From assembly GCA_902579105.1 (NCBI GenBank), contig CACHFM010000001.1, forward strand, positions 1 to 64,000: DNA of 64,000 nucleotides. Reading direction: 5' to 3'. Below, in pieces: positions 27,684 to 36,991 of the stretch. Source of the stretch: an uncultured Pelagibacteraceae bacterium (GTDB taxonomy: Bacteria; Pseudomonadota; Alphaproteobacteria; Pelagibacterales; Pelagibacteraceae). The position numbers were made by a program, and so were the translations under genes. Positions within the stretch are counted from its first letter, which is position 1. The number at the start of each line of letters is the position of its first letter. Below the pieces are notes generated by a model, which saw only the letters and a list, made by a program, of their open reading frames with translations, ran no database searches and had not been told where the DNA came from.

Positions 27684-29410
27684 TGGAAATTTACAAAGAT
27701 TTATCAAATCCAGCCTCTCAAGAATTCGAAAAATTACTCAATAGTCAACTTTCAAAAATCCAAATAGAAGAAGGAAAAATAATAAACGGTAAAATTAATA
27801 AAATAACCGAAAAATTTGTATTCTTATTTGTAGATGGCTTAAAAAGTGAGCCTGTAGTTGACATTAATGAATTAAAAAGCATGGGACTATCTGAAAAGAT
27901 TAAAATAGGTGAAACAATTCCAGTATTATTAGAAAAAATTGAAGATAAAAATGGAGAAGTACTAGTATCTGCTAGTAAAGCTCAAAAAATCAAAGGTTGG
28001 GATAAACTTGTTGAAGCTTATGAAAAAAATGAACCAATAATGGGTAAAATTACATCAAAATGTAAAGGTGGTTGTATTGTTGAACATATTGATACTGGAT
28101 CTTTAATGTTTTTACCGGGATCACAAATTAGTGATAAACCATTAAAAGATATTAATCACTTGATGAATGAACCTCAAAAATTTGCACTAATTAAATTAGA
28201 TAAAGTTAGAGGTAACGCCTGTGTATCTAGAAGAGAAATTATTTCATCTTACAAAAAAGAAGATAAAGCAAAAATAATTGAAAAATATAAAGTTGGAGAT
28301 ATTATAAAAGGTGCCGAAGTTAAAGGTTATAGTACATTTGGATGTTTTTTTAATGTTAATAACGAATTAGATGTTTTAGTTCATTTACAAGAAATCTCTT
28401 ATTCAAGGATTAGTCATCCTGAAGAGGTTTTTAATATTGGTGAAAAACATGATCTAAAAGTTATTACAGTAGATAAAGAAAAATTACAGGTTGGATGCTC
28501 AGTAAAACAATTATCTCCAGATCCTTTCGAGCATATTGAAAATTATGAGTTGAACAAAATCTATAAAGTAAAAGTTGTAAAATTAATGGATTTTGGAGCT
28601 TTCTGTGAATTAGAGCCAGGTCTAACAACATTACTTCATTCAAGTGAACTTAGTTGGAGTAAAAAAAATATCTCAGCAAAAAAAATGTTTAAAGTTGGAG
28701 ATGAAATATCATGTGTGATTACAGAAATTGACAAAGATAAAAGACGTGTGGCAATCTCACATAGATTAACGCAAGAAAATCCTTTTGAAATCTTTAAAGA
28801 AAAATATCCTGTAGGAACTATAGTTGATAGTGAAGTAGTAAATAAAAATGAATATTCATTATTTGTTAAAGTTGAAAATGTGGATTTAGATGCTTTTTTA
28901 CATTGTAACGATCTTACTTACTCAAATAATGGTGAAGAAGAATTAACTAAGTACAAAAAAGGAGACAAAATTAAAGTTAAAGTTTTAGAAATTAAATCTT
29001 CAGAACAAAAGATTAGAGTGGGATATCGACAAACACAAAAAGATCCTTTTGATTTCTTTAATGATAAAGAAAAAAATCAAACTATTACTGTTAAAGTTAT
29101 AAGTACTGACAATAAGGGATTAAAAGTCAGACCTGATAATTGCGAAATGGATTTCCAAATAAAAAAATCAGAAATTGCAATAAATGCATCCGACGCGAGA
29201 CCTTCAAGATGGACAGGTGGTGAAAAAGTTGACGTTGCTATTAAAGAATTACAAAAAGATAAGAGAAAAGTTGTGTTAAGTATTAAACTTTTAGAAGAAT
29301 TAGATCGAGAAGCTGCTTTAAAAGCATACGGAAGTGAGGCTAGTGGTAAAAATTTACCTTTCTCTTCATTATCTGAAGATTTAAAGAAAAAAGAAGATAA
29401 TAAAAAATAA
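27683..29410 (+). CDS. rpsA: 30S ribosomal protein S1
   Basis: S1 binds mRNA leaders and assists initiation on structured or weakly Shine-Dalgarno transcripts. The 575-residue protein carries tandem S1 OB-fold repeats; clear repeats contain GAEVKGYSTFGCFFNV, VVKLMDFGAFCELEPG and VDSEVVNKNEYSLFVKV, each closing with a KRRVAIS-like strand. It begins at the last base of the cmk stop. The aroA-cmk-rpsA-ihfB order matches many proteobacteria. Confidence 0.97.
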   Translation: MEIYKDLSNPASQEFEKLLNSQLSKIQIEEGKIINGKINKITEKFVFLFVDGLKSEPVVDINELKSMGLSEKIKIGETIPVLLEKIEDKNGEVLVSASKAQKIKGWDKLVEAYEKNEPIMGKITSKCKGGCIVEHIDTGSLMFLPGSQISDKPLKDINHLMNEPQKFALIKLDKVRGNACVSRREIISSYKKEDKAKIIEKYKVGDIIKGAEVKGYSTFGCFFNVNNELDVLVHLQEISYSRISHPEEVFNIGEKHDLKVITVDKEKLQVGCSVKQLSPDPFEHIENYELNKIYKVKVVKLMDFGAFCELEPGLTTLLHSSELSWSKKNISAKKMFKVGDEISCVITEIDKDKRRVAISHRLTQENPFEIFKEKYPVGTIVDSEVVNKNEYSLFVKVENVDLDAFLHCNDLTYSNNGEEELTKYKKGDKIKVKVLEIKSSEQKIRVGYRQTQKDPFDFFNDKEKNQTITVKVISTDNKGLKVRPDNCEMDFQIKKSEIAINASDARPSRWTGGEKVDVAIKELQKDKRKVVLSIKLLEELDREAALKAYGSEASGKNLPFSSLSEDLKKKEDNKK

Positions 29411-29425
29411 ATAAGAAGATTTAAA

Positions 29426-29716
29426 TTGGCTATTGTAAAATCCAAGCTTTTAAAACAACTCTCAAACAATTATCCAAATTTCCTAAAGAAAGATCTAGAA
29501 AAATTTACTAATATTATTCTTAACGAAATAAAACAAGCTCTTAAGAGAGGCGATCGAGTGGAACTTAGAGGATTTGGAGTATTTTCAACAAATGTTCAAA
29601 AAGCTAGGATCTCGAGAAACCCTAAAACTGGAGAAAAGGTAAATACACCAGAAAAAAAAACTATTCACTTCAAAATGTCAAAAGACTTGTTTAAAAAATT
29701 AAATAATGAAGAATAA
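29426..29716 (+). CDS. ihfB: Integration host factor subunit beta
   Basis: A 96-residue HU/IHF-family DNA-bending protein with the beta-arm motif SRNPKTGEKV (about 63-72) and GVFSTNVQKAR preceding it. The position directly after rpsA identifies it as IHF beta rather than HU. The start codon is TTG at 29426, with a purine-rich AAGAAG 5-10 nt upstream; the first residues match other IHF-beta N-termini. It overlaps pyrF by 11 bp. The alpha partner is not in this window. Confidence 0.94.
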   Translation: MAIVKSKLLKQLSNNYPNFLKKDLEKFTNIILNEIKQALKRGDRVELRGFGVFSTNVQKARISRNPKTGEKVNTPEKKTIHFKMSKDLFKKLNNEE

Positions 29717-30398
29717 AATTATTTTTGTTGCATGCGATACATCAAAAATAAATGAAATTAAAAATATAATTATCCAAACGAAAAACAGCAAACTTGCAAT
29801 CATACCAAAATTTGGATTACAATTTTTTTATTCAAAAAATGGTAGGAGATTTCTGGAAAAATTTAAAAGAGATTTTTGGTTAGATTTAAAAATAAATGAC
29901 ATTCCACAAACTGCTGTTTCTGCAATTGATAGTTTAAAAGATTTAAAAAAATGTAAGTTTATTACAGTTCATGCAAATGGTGGACTAGAAATGCTGAAGG
30001 CAATAAAAAAGAAAACTAAAAAAATTAATAAAAATTTAAAAGTATTAGGTGTTACAGTTTTAACAAGTTTAAATAATAAATCTTTAAAAGAAATAGGTCA
30101 TACTAAAACTATTGAACAATTAGTTTTAAAACAAGCTAAACTTATAAAAAAATCAGGTTGTGATGGAATTGTTTGTTCTGCAAAAGAAGCAAAATTGATC
30201 AGAAAAAAATATAAAAAATTATTAATAATAACTCCAGGAATAAGACTGCCAGGCGATAGTACTAATGATCAAGCAAGAGTGATGACACCTAAGAATGCTT
30301 TTAGTAATAAAGTTTCAGGAATTGTTATTGGAAGATCTCTTACAAAAGGGAATATTAAAAATAATATAAAAAGATTAATTGATCATTTAGGTAAATGA
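29706..30398 (+). CDS. pyrF: Orotidine 5'-phosphate decarboxylase
   Basis: PyrF makes UMP from OMP. The 230-residue TIM barrel has the catalytic Lys/Asp tetrad motif DLKINDIPQT (about 58-67), VTVLTSL, GCDGIVCSAKE and the phosphate gripper TPGIRLPG with IVIGRSLT. It starts within ihfB and ends in TGA that overlaps the trpF ATG (ATGA). The C-terminal lysine-rich tail is ordinary for this genome. Confidence 0.96.
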   Translation: MKNKIIFVACDTSKINEIKNIIIQTKNSKLAIIPKFGLQFFYSKNGRRFLEKFKRDFWLDLKINDIPQTAVSAIDSLKDLKKCKFITVHANGGLEMLKAIKKKTKKINKNLKVLGVTVLTSLNNKSLKEIGHTKTIEQLVLKQAKLIKKSGCDGIVCSAKEAKLIRKKYKKLLIITPGIRLPGDSTNDQARVMTPKNAFSNKVSGIVIGRSLTKGNIKNNIKRLIDHLGK

Positions 30399-31024
30399 TC
30401 AAAGGTTGTAAAATCTGTGGGATTTTTGATTCTGATACATTAAATTTTATAATCAATCATCCTCATCCACCTAAATTTATTGGTTTCATTTGTAACTACC
30501 CAAAAAGTTCAAGATATGTTGAATTTGAAAATTTAAAAAAACTATTAAGCATAAAAAAAAATAAAAGTGAATTTGTTGCTGTATTAGTAAAACCTGATAA
30601 AGAAATTTTAGAAAAAATAAAAAATCTTCCTTTTGACTACTACCAGATATATGATTGTACACCTGAACAAATAAACTCAATTAAAAAAATTTATAACAAA
30701 AAAATTATTACTGCATTTACTATCAAAGAAAAAATAGATGTAGAAAAATGTCATTTTTTTTCAGAAGTAACAGACATTTACTTGTTTGATAGTAAAGGAT
30801 ATGAAAAAAGTGAAGCTTTTGATCATAATCTAATTCAAGATATTAAGTTGAATAAAGAATTAATGATTGCTGGGAATATACAATTTAACGACGAACTTGA
30901 AAATTATGGAAAAATTGCAGATTTTATAGATTTATCTGGAGGCTTAGAAACTTCTGGATTAAAAGATCAATCCAAAATAGAAATTTTTTTAAATAAAGTA
31001 AAACAAATTAAAAATGAAACTTAG
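30395..31024 (+). CDS. trpF: Phosphoribosylanthranilate isomerase
   Basis: TrpF catalyses the Amadori rearrangement in tryptophan synthesis. The 209-residue barrel keeps the catalytic general base Cys in KICGIFD (near residue 7) and the general acid Asp in YLFDSKG (near 128), and ends with a phosphate-binding DLSGGLETSGLKD motif. It is more divergent than neighbouring genes. It overlaps pyrF by 4 bp and trpB by 11 bp, which supports co-translation. Confidence 0.9.
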   Translation: MIKGCKICGIFDSDTLNFIINHPHPPKFIGFICNYPKSSRYVEFENLKKLLSIKKNKSEFVAVLVKPDKEILEKIKNLPFDYYQIYDCTPEQINSIKKIYNKKIITAFTIKEKIDVEKCHFFSEVTDIYLFDSKGYEKSEAFDHNLIQDIKLNKELMIAGNIQFNDELENYGKIADFIDLSGGLETSGLKDQSKIEIFLNKVKQIKNET

Positions 31025-32243
31025 AAAAGGTATTCCATTAATTGATCAACATGATCCATATGGATTTTGGGGAGGAAAATTTGGAGGAAGCTTTATTCCT
31101 GAAACCCTAAAAAAACCTGTAGAGGATTTAACTAAAGAGTTTAAAAAATTAAGAAAAGACAAAAAGTTTCTAAAAAAAAGAGATTATTATTTTAAAAACT
31201 ATATTGGCTCTCCAACTTCATTTGTAAAATTAGAAAATTTATCTAACCATTTGGGTGGAGCCCAGATATGGGCAAAGGTTGTTTCTGAGGCTAATGGTGG
31301 TGCTCATAAAATATACAATGCCACTGTTCATGCTCTTATTTGCAAAGCTATGGGCAAAAAATATATCGTAGGTGATACTGGGGCTGGCTATGCAGGAAAA
31401 ATGCTAAGCATGGCTGCAAAAAAGTTTGGTCTTAAGTGTAAAATATTTATGGGAGCAAAAGATATTAAAAGACAAAAACCAAACTGTGATGCAATGAAAA
31501 AGAACGGTGCTGAGATCGTTCCTGTGTATTCGGGTAGTCAAACCTTAGTGGATGCTGTTAGTGAATGTATGAGATACTGGGTATCTAATTGTGACAACAC
31601 ACACATGGCTGTTGGAAGTACAGTTGGGCCAAATATCTTTGTAAAGATTTGTGGATGGAGCACAGCACAAATTTCAAGAGAACTAAAAGTTCAAATAAAA
31701 AAAAAATTTAAAAAAATTCCCAAAAAAATTAAATTAATTAATTGTGTGGGTGGAGGTAGCTCAGCTTATGGCTTCTGGAGTGAGTTTATAGATTTTAATA
31801 AAAAACAAATTGAATTAATTGGAGTTGAAGCAGGAGGACCTAAAAAATCAAAACTTCATGCAGCTCCGCTAAGTAGAAATGCTAAAATTGGAGTTTTACA
31901 TGGGGCTGCTGCATATGTTTGTCAAAACAATGAAGGTCAAATTAATGAAACAGAGTCTATAAGTGCTGGATTAGATTACCCAGGTGTTAGCCCCATTCAT
32001 TGCTTTTTAAAAGATACAAAAAGAGCAAGATATACTTATGCAACTGATGAAGAGGCATTGAATGCACATGTAATGGTAACTAAGTATGAAAACCTAAATC
32101 CAAGTTTAGAACCTAGTCACGCATTTGCTGAAGCTATTAAAATTGCTCCAAAACTAAGTAAAGATACAATTATTATCGTGAACTCTTGTGGTGATGCTAA
32201 AAAAGATCGTGATATTTTAAAAGAAAGATTGGGTAAAAATTAA
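31014..32243 (+). CDS. trpB: Tryptophan synthase beta chain (divergent active site)
   Basis: TrpB makes tryptophan from indole and serine with PLP. Fold motifs are clear over 409 residues: FGGSFIPETL, PLP Lys99 in GGAHKIYNA, GSTVGPN, VGGGSSAYGFW and LDYPGVSP. The usual ETGAGQHG active-site loop reads DTGAGYAG (residues 121-128), so the catalytic Glu is Asp121 and the Gln-His pair is Tyr-Ala. The C-terminal SGRGDKD reads NSCGDAKKD. It is complete and coupled to trpF and trpA, so probably functional but unusual. Confidence 0.92.
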   Translation: MKLRKGIPLIDQHDPYGFWGGKFGGSFIPETLKKPVEDLTKEFKKLRKDKKFLKKRDYYFKNYIGSPTSFVKLENLSNHLGGAQIWAKVVSEANGGAHKIYNATVHALICKAMGKKYIVGDTGAGYAGKMLSMAAKKFGLKCKIFMGAKDIKRQKPNCDAMKKNGAEIVPVYSGSQTLVDAVSECMRYWVSNCDNTHMAVGSTVGPNIFVKICGWSTAQISRELKVQIKKKFKKIPKKIKLINCVGGGSSAYGFWSEFIDFNKKQIELIGVEAGGPKKSKLHAAPLSRNAKIGVLHGAAAYVCQNNEGQINETESISAGLDYPGVSPIHCFLKDTKRARYTYATDEEALNAHVMVTKYENLNPSLEPSHAFAEAIKIAPKLSKDTIIIVNSCGDAKKDRDILKERLGKN

Positions 32244-33043
32244 TGTCCTCATTAATTAACAAAGCCTTTCAAAAAGCTAGAAATGAAAAAAGAACAGCAT
32301 TATTAACTTATACAGTTGCTGGTGATAATACTAAAAAAAAATCTTTAGAAATCCTTAAATCAATTTCAAATTATGCTGATATTTGTGAGTTAGGTTTTCC
32401 TCACAACACCCCTATCGCAGATGGTGGTCAAATACAAACTAGCGCTTATCGGGCTATTAAAAATGGAATTAAAATAAATGATGTTTTTTCAATTGCTAAA
32501 AATTTTAAAATATCCAAAAAAAATAAACCCATTATTTTAATGGGTTATTACAATATGATTTTTCAATATGGTGAAAATAAATTTTTAGAAAGATGTAAAA
32601 ATTCAAAAATAGATGGCTTAATTGTTGTGGATTTACCTTACCCAGAAAATAAAAAATTTTCTATAAAATGTAAAAAAAAAAGAATTAATTTTATACAGTT
32701 AGTTTCACCAACAACGTCAAATACGAGATTAAAAAAAATTATTAAAGACTCCCACGATATGATTTATTATATAAGTATGTTGTCTACCACAGGAGGAAAA
32801 TTAAAAGTTTCCCCTAAAAAAATTTTAGAGAGATACTCAAAAATTAAAAACCAAAATAAATCAAAAAATGTGGTAATTGGATTTGGAATTACTGAAAAAA
32901 CAATCAAATCACTTAAAAAAGCTGATGGATTAGTTGTTGGAAGTCAAATTTGTAAAGAAATTTCTAAATCGATTGAAAAGAGACAAAATGCTGTCACAAA
33001 TGTTACTAATATAGTAAAGAGACTAAAAAATAAAATTATATGA
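32243..33043 (+). CDS. trpA: Tryptophan synthase alpha chain
   Basis: TrpA releases indole from indole-glycerol phosphate. The two catalytic acids are present: Glu in CELGFP (about residue 50) and Asp in PIADGGQIQ (about 61). The 266-residue length is normal. Loop 2, usually FSDP, reads HNTP, and loop 6, usually SRxGVTG, reads STTGGK, so both mobile loops at the interface with TrpB differ from the norm, in step with the changes in trpB. The ATG shares a base with the trpB stop, and accD follows with a 4-bp overlap. Confidence 0.93.
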   Translation: MSSLINKAFQKARNEKRTALLTYTVAGDNTKKKSLEILKSISNYADICELGFPHNTPIADGGQIQTSAYRAIKNGIKINDVFSIAKNFKISKKNKPIILMGYYNMIFQYGENKFLERCKNSKIDGLIVVDLPYPENKKFSIKCKKKRINFIQLVSPTTSNTRLKKIIKDSHDMIYYISMLSTTGGKLKVSPKKILERYSKIKNQNKSKNVVIGFGITEKTIKSLKKADGLVVGSQICKEISKSIEKRQNAVTNVTNIVKRLKNKII

Positions 33044-33969
33044 ACTGGATTACAAAAATTATAAAGGCAGGAGAAAAAATTAAAACTGCTATTCATCAAA
33101 GAGCTTCCAAGGAAGATGTTGCAAAAAGTGATTGGACATCTTGTTGTAAGGGACCAATTTTAAAAAAAGATTTAGAAGAAAACCTTTTTGTTTGTCCAGA
33201 TTGTAATCGTCATCATCGAATTAAACCTAAACAAAGATTTGATATTTTATTTGGAAAAAATAATTATCAGATATTAAAGACACCTCTTCCTAAAGATGAT
33301 CCTCTTGGATTCGTAGATTCGAAACCTTATAAAGAAAGATTAAAAATTGCTCGAAAAAAAACAGGTTTAGATTGCAGTATGATTGTGGCTGTAGGATCAA
33401 TAAACAATATAAAAATTACTACGATTGCGTCTGATTTTGATTTCATGGGAGCAAGTATTGGTGCTGCTGAAGGAGAAGCTTTTTTATTTGCAGCACAAAA
33501 TGCAATTGAAAATAAACAACCACTTTTAGTAATAGCTACTGGAGGTGGAATGAAAATGCAAGAAGGAATGGTTTCATTAAATCAAATGGCTCGTACAACT
33601 CTTGCAGTCAATGAAGTAAAAGCTGCGGGACTTCCCTATATAGTTTTAATGGCAGATCCAGTTGCAGGTGGTATAACAGCAAGTTATGCAATGTTGGGAG
33701 ATATTCATATCGCAGAGCCTGGTGCATTAATCGCATTCGCAGGTGCTCGTGTCATAAGAGGAACTGTTAAAGAAGAATTGCCAGAAGGATTTCAAAAAAG
33801 TGAGTATGTTGAAAAAACTGGTTTTATTGACTTAATTGTCGAACGTAAAGACCTTGCAACAAAAATTGGAACTTTATTATCAATATTGTTGAAGCAAAAT
33901 TCTGTTATAAGTTCTGAGGAAAATGAAACTTCAGAAGGTAGTCAATCGCTTACAAAAGCTGCATCCTAA
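33040..33969 (+). CDS. accD: Acetyl-CoA carboxylase carboxyltransferase subunit beta
   Basis: AccD is the partner of AccA (10740). The 309 residues contain the crotonase-like core with MVSLNQMARTT, GGITASYAMLGD and GARVIRGTVKEELPEGFQ. The N-terminal zinc ribbon normally has two CxxC pairs; here the second pair CPDC is intact (about 53-56) but the first is Cys35-Cys36 followed by KG, so the normal fourth ligand position is Gly38. The trpA-accD-folC order is typical of alphaproteobacteria. It overlaps folC by 47 bp. Confidence 0.95.
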   Translation: MNWITKIIKAGEKIKTAIHQRASKEDVAKSDWTSCCKGPILKKDLEENLFVCPDCNRHHRIKPKQRFDILFGKNNYQILKTPLPKDDPLGFVDSKPYKERLKIARKKTGLDCSMIVAVGSINNIKITTIASDFDFMGASIGAAEGEAFLFAAQNAIENKQPLLVIATGGGMKMQEGMVSLNQMARTTLAVNEVKAAGLPYIVLMADPVAGGITASYAMLGDIHIAEPGALIAFAGARVIRGTVKEELPEGFQKSEYVEKTGFIDLIVERKDLATKIGTLLSILLKQNSVISSEENETSEGSQSLTKAAS

Positions 33970-35188
33970 AGAGATAGATCTTAGTTTAGATCGCATTAAA
34001 AAACTTTGTAAAAAACTAGGTAATCCCCAAGATAAAATAAAAGCAATATCTATCGTTGGAACCAATGGAAAATATTCAACTATTCAAGCCTTATTTTCTA
34101 TTTTAAAAGAAACAAATCTAAAATGTAATATTTATACAAGTCCACATATAAAAGAAATAAATGAAAGATTTGTTTTTAATAATCAAGAATTAAATGACGA
34201 AGACCTTGCTAATTTATTTGAACAAATAGAGGAAGCTAATAATAATGAACCAATAACTTTTTTTGAAATACTGACAGCAGCTTATTTTCATAAAGCGAGT
34301 AATTATCCTAATAATATTAACCTTATAGAAGCTGGCTTATTTCACAGATTTGATGCAACCAATATATTAAAAGAGAATTTAGCTAGTATTACATGTTCAA
34401 TATCTAAAGATCACCTCGATTGGCTGCCAAAAGATCAACAAACTATAGAAAAAATTGTATTCGAAAAAACATCTACACTTTTAAATTCAAACATTATTGT
34501 TGCTAAACAAAGCACTAAAGAGACTATGGAATGTATAAAGAAAACTATATTTCAAAATAAATCCAATAAAGTATTTTTTAATGACGATTTTAGTTATTCA
34601 GTTAATGAAAATGATTTCTTTTATTACGAGGATAAATTTGGAGGATTAAAACTTCCAATGCCTAATGTTCTAGGTCAATTTCAATTAGAAAATATTGCAA
34701 CTGCTATTGCAACTTTAAGAACTTTGGATCTTGGTGTTAAAGATGAGGATATTCAAAAAGGAATAACAAAAATAACTAGCTTAGCAAGACTTCAAGAAAT
34801 TAAATCAGGAAAACTTAAAAAGCTTGCAAATAATCATAAATTATTTGTAGACGGTTCTCACAACCCGCTAGGTGCAAAAGCACTTAATCAATATTTACAA
34901 AGTCTTAATTGTAATAAACATATTATTATTGGAATGATGGCAAATAAAGATCACAATGAGTACATGAAGTACTTTAAAGATATATCTTCTGTAACAACTA
35001 TTGATATTCCGAACCAACCTAACAGTATTTCAGGAAAAGAATTAATGAATAAATTAAATTCTTTTAACAATATTCAATACAAAGATAATATTAATGAAGC
35101 TATTAAATCAATTTCTTTAAAAGAAAATGATATTATCTTAATTACCGGTTCACTCTATTTAGCTGGAGAAATTTTAAAATTAAATTAG
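33923..35188 (+). CDS. folC: Folylpolyglutamate synthase / dihydrofolate synthase
   Basis: FolC adds glutamate to dihydropteroate and extends the glutamate tail of folates. It is a Mur-ligase fold of 421 residues with P-loop GTNGKYST (the usual GKGS is GKYS), TSPHIKEINERF, the SISKDHLDWL metal-binding segment and a C-terminal DGSHNPLGAKAL. The start at 33923 lies inside accD; the next Met would remove part of the conserved N-terminus. Its end overlaps the converging trxA by 4 bp. Confidence 0.95.
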   Translation: MKLQKVVNRLQKLHPKEIDLSLDRIKKLCKKLGNPQDKIKAISIVGTNGKYSTIQALFSILKETNLKCNIYTSPHIKEINERFVFNNQELNDEDLANLFEQIEEANNNEPITFFEILTAAYFHKASNYPNNINLIEAGLFHRFDATNILKENLASITCSISKDHLDWLPKDQQTIEKIVFEKTSTLLNSNIIVAKQSTKETMECIKKTIFQNKSNKVFFNDDFSYSVNENDFFYYEDKFGGLKLPMPNVLGQFQLENIATAIATLRTLDLGVKDEDIQKGITKITSLARLQEIKSGKLKKLANNHKLFVDGSHNPLGAKALNQYLQSLNCNKHIIIGMMANKDHNEYMKYFKDISSVTTIDIPNQPNSISGKELMNKLNSFNNIQYKDNINEAIKSISLKENDIILITGSLYLAGEILKLN

Positions 35189-35502
35189 ATATTTTTATCT
35201 AGAAATTCTTTCATATGGCTTTCGGGTACCCCGCCAACTTTTCTGTCTACTTCAACACCTTTTTTATAGACAATTACTGTAGGCACGCCTCTAATTCCTG
35301 CTGCACTTCCTGTATTAATTCCACCGTCCTCTATATCTGCATAATACATAGTGCATTTTTCTTTATACTCTTCAGCCAATTTATCCATTACTGGTTTTAA
35401 AACTTTGCATGGGCCACACCATGCGGCTGAAAATTGGATTACTGAGACGTTCTCATTTTTGATTTTAGTATCAAAATCTTCATCTTTAAAATCTATAAGC
35501 AT
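35185..35502 (-). CDS. trxA: Thioredoxin
   Basis: The 105-residue protein is a complete thioredoxin fold with the redox motif WCGPCK (about 28-33), the cis-proline loop GVPTVIVYK and a C-terminal helix. It reduces cytoplasmic disulfides and donors such as ribonucleotide reductase. No signal peptide is seen, so it is cytoplasmic. It ends inside the folC stop region and is 34 bp downstream of the exonuclease I gene. Confidence 0.96.
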   Translation of the reverse strand: MLIDFKDEDFDTKIKNENVSVIQFSAAWCGPCKVLKPVMDKLAEEYKEKCTMYYADIEDGGINTGSAAGIRGVPTVIVYKKGVEVDRKVGGVPESHMKEFLDKNI

Positions 35503-35536
35503 AAATCCTTTCTATAAATTAAGGCCTTAAAGTCAA

Positions 35537-36973
35537 CTAGGCAATTTCATATTTTTTTTCTATAGACATCACAAATTGATTAATTTTATCTAATTTTTTT
35601 AATTCTTCTTCATCATCTCGATTAGAAGCTTGATCTCTTAAAGTATCAATTTCAGTATAAGCCATACCAATTGTTTGCCATTTCTCCTTATTTTTGCTCA
35701 AAATTCTTCTAGCAATTTCGCTTTTAATATTTCTATATAAATCAGTTGGTAAAATCTGTGGTGCTTCTTGATATATGATTTTTTGACCGAACCAAGCGCA
35801 TCTTTTATCTTGAAATTTATCTAGTAATCTTAATTTGTCTTCCCATGAAGAATTATGCCATGTTTTAAATAATGCTGTATCTTTATTTGGAATAAATTTT
35901 TCATATAAAGTTTCCTCAGGTAATAAATCCACTTGTGATTTTGTTTGTGCCTTCTCCTCTGCAGCTTCTCTATTTATGATTTGAATATTTTTACAAAAAT
36001 TCTCATTATTTCTAACTAAATGAGCTCTTTTTTTTATAGTTTCCAAATCTAAATCTGAATAAGGTTTTTCTTTTAAAGCAAATTTTTTATCTAAAAGCAT
36101 TTGCCCTATGTTGGTTTTAATTATTCTTAGTGCTTTGGGGCTCGTTTTTTTTAACGTAGCTCTAAGCTGATCTATGGATAAATCCAATAAAGGTTCAGGA
36201 TCTCTTCTGCAGTCCCAGACATATCCCCAATTGGCATAAACTGGATGATAACAATGATTTGGATGTATGGTGCTAACTAGATAGGTCATATTTTTACCTT
36301 TAACATTTTCGACAATTGTATAAATTTCCTCATTATTTAACATAGTTTGAGCTTTTGCTTTTGTTGAAGTTTCTAAAAAAGAATTCCATTTATCTTCATG
36401 TTTTTTTTTTATAATTCGCAATATCTTTAAGGCTATCAAAGAATCATGAAGCGCTGTATGTTGAGCATCTGTATTGAAACCTTGTTCAGTGGCTAACGAC
36501 TCTAGAGCTAGTGAAACGTTACCAGCATCTGTCAAACCTGTTTTTAATGTATCTGAATCTAATGTTTGAGCAGCGCGAGCTATGTGTAATCCGTCCGTTT
36601 CTTGATTTGGAGAAGTATGAGAAGAGTATGGATATCGATTAGATCTAAAAAAATTTGAGTGTATAAGTTTCCTATCAAAATTCGTATTTCCCCAACCAAT
36701 GAAGCAAGCAGGTGAAATTTTTAAAAAAAAATTTTCTATAGCAGCTATAAATTCATAATGTGAGTAATTACCTTTAGTAAGTAAATCAATACTTGTCGAA
36801 TTCACAAGAAGTGCTTTTGCAGATGGGACTTCACCTTCAGGTAGTCTACCTCTAATATTAATTTTTGAAATTTCATTTAAATTTTTATCCACGACTACCG
36901 CCCCGAATTCTATAATACTTCCAAAAATATGTGAGTTAGAGGTCTCTGTATCGTAGATTACTATTTTATCCAT
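35537..36973 (-). CDS. sbcB: Exodeoxyribonuclease I
   Basis: ExoI degrades single-stranded DNA 3' to 5' and takes part in mismatch repair and recombination. The 478 residues match E. coli ExoI in length. The DEDDh catalytic motifs are visible: YDTETS (about 7-12), NTNFDRKLI (about 116) and HTALHDSLIAL (about 172-182). The central ExoI-type SH3-like and C-terminal helical regions follow (ALRIIKTNIGQMLL, DKRCAWFGQKIIYQE). It forms a minus-strand pair with the neighbouring PD-(D/E)XK nuclease. Confidence 0.93.
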   Translation of the reverse strand: MDKIVIYDTETSNSHIFGSIIEFGAVVVDKNLNEISKINIRGRLPEGEVPSAKALLVNSTSIDLLTKGNYSHYEFIAAIENFFLKISPACFIGWGNTNFDRKLIHSNFFRSNRYPYSSHTSPNQETDGLHIARAAQTLDSDTLKTGLTDAGNVSLALESLATEQGFNTDAQHTALHDSLIALKILRIIKKKHEDKWNSFLETSTKAKAQTMLNNEEIYTIVENVKGKNMTYLVSTIHPNHCYHPVYANWGYVWDCRRDPEPLLDLSIDQLRATLKKTSPKALRIIKTNIGQMLLDKKFALKEKPYSDLDLETIKKRAHLVRNNENFCKNIQIINREAAEEKAQTKSQVDLLPEETLYEKFIPNKDTALFKTWHNSSWEDKLRLLDKFQDKRCAWFGQKIIYQEAPQILPTDLYRNIKSEIARRILSKNKEKWQTIGMAYTEIDTLRDQASNRDDEEELKKLDKINQFVMSIEKKYEIA

Positions 36974-36991
36974 TATTTCCTATATAGATAC

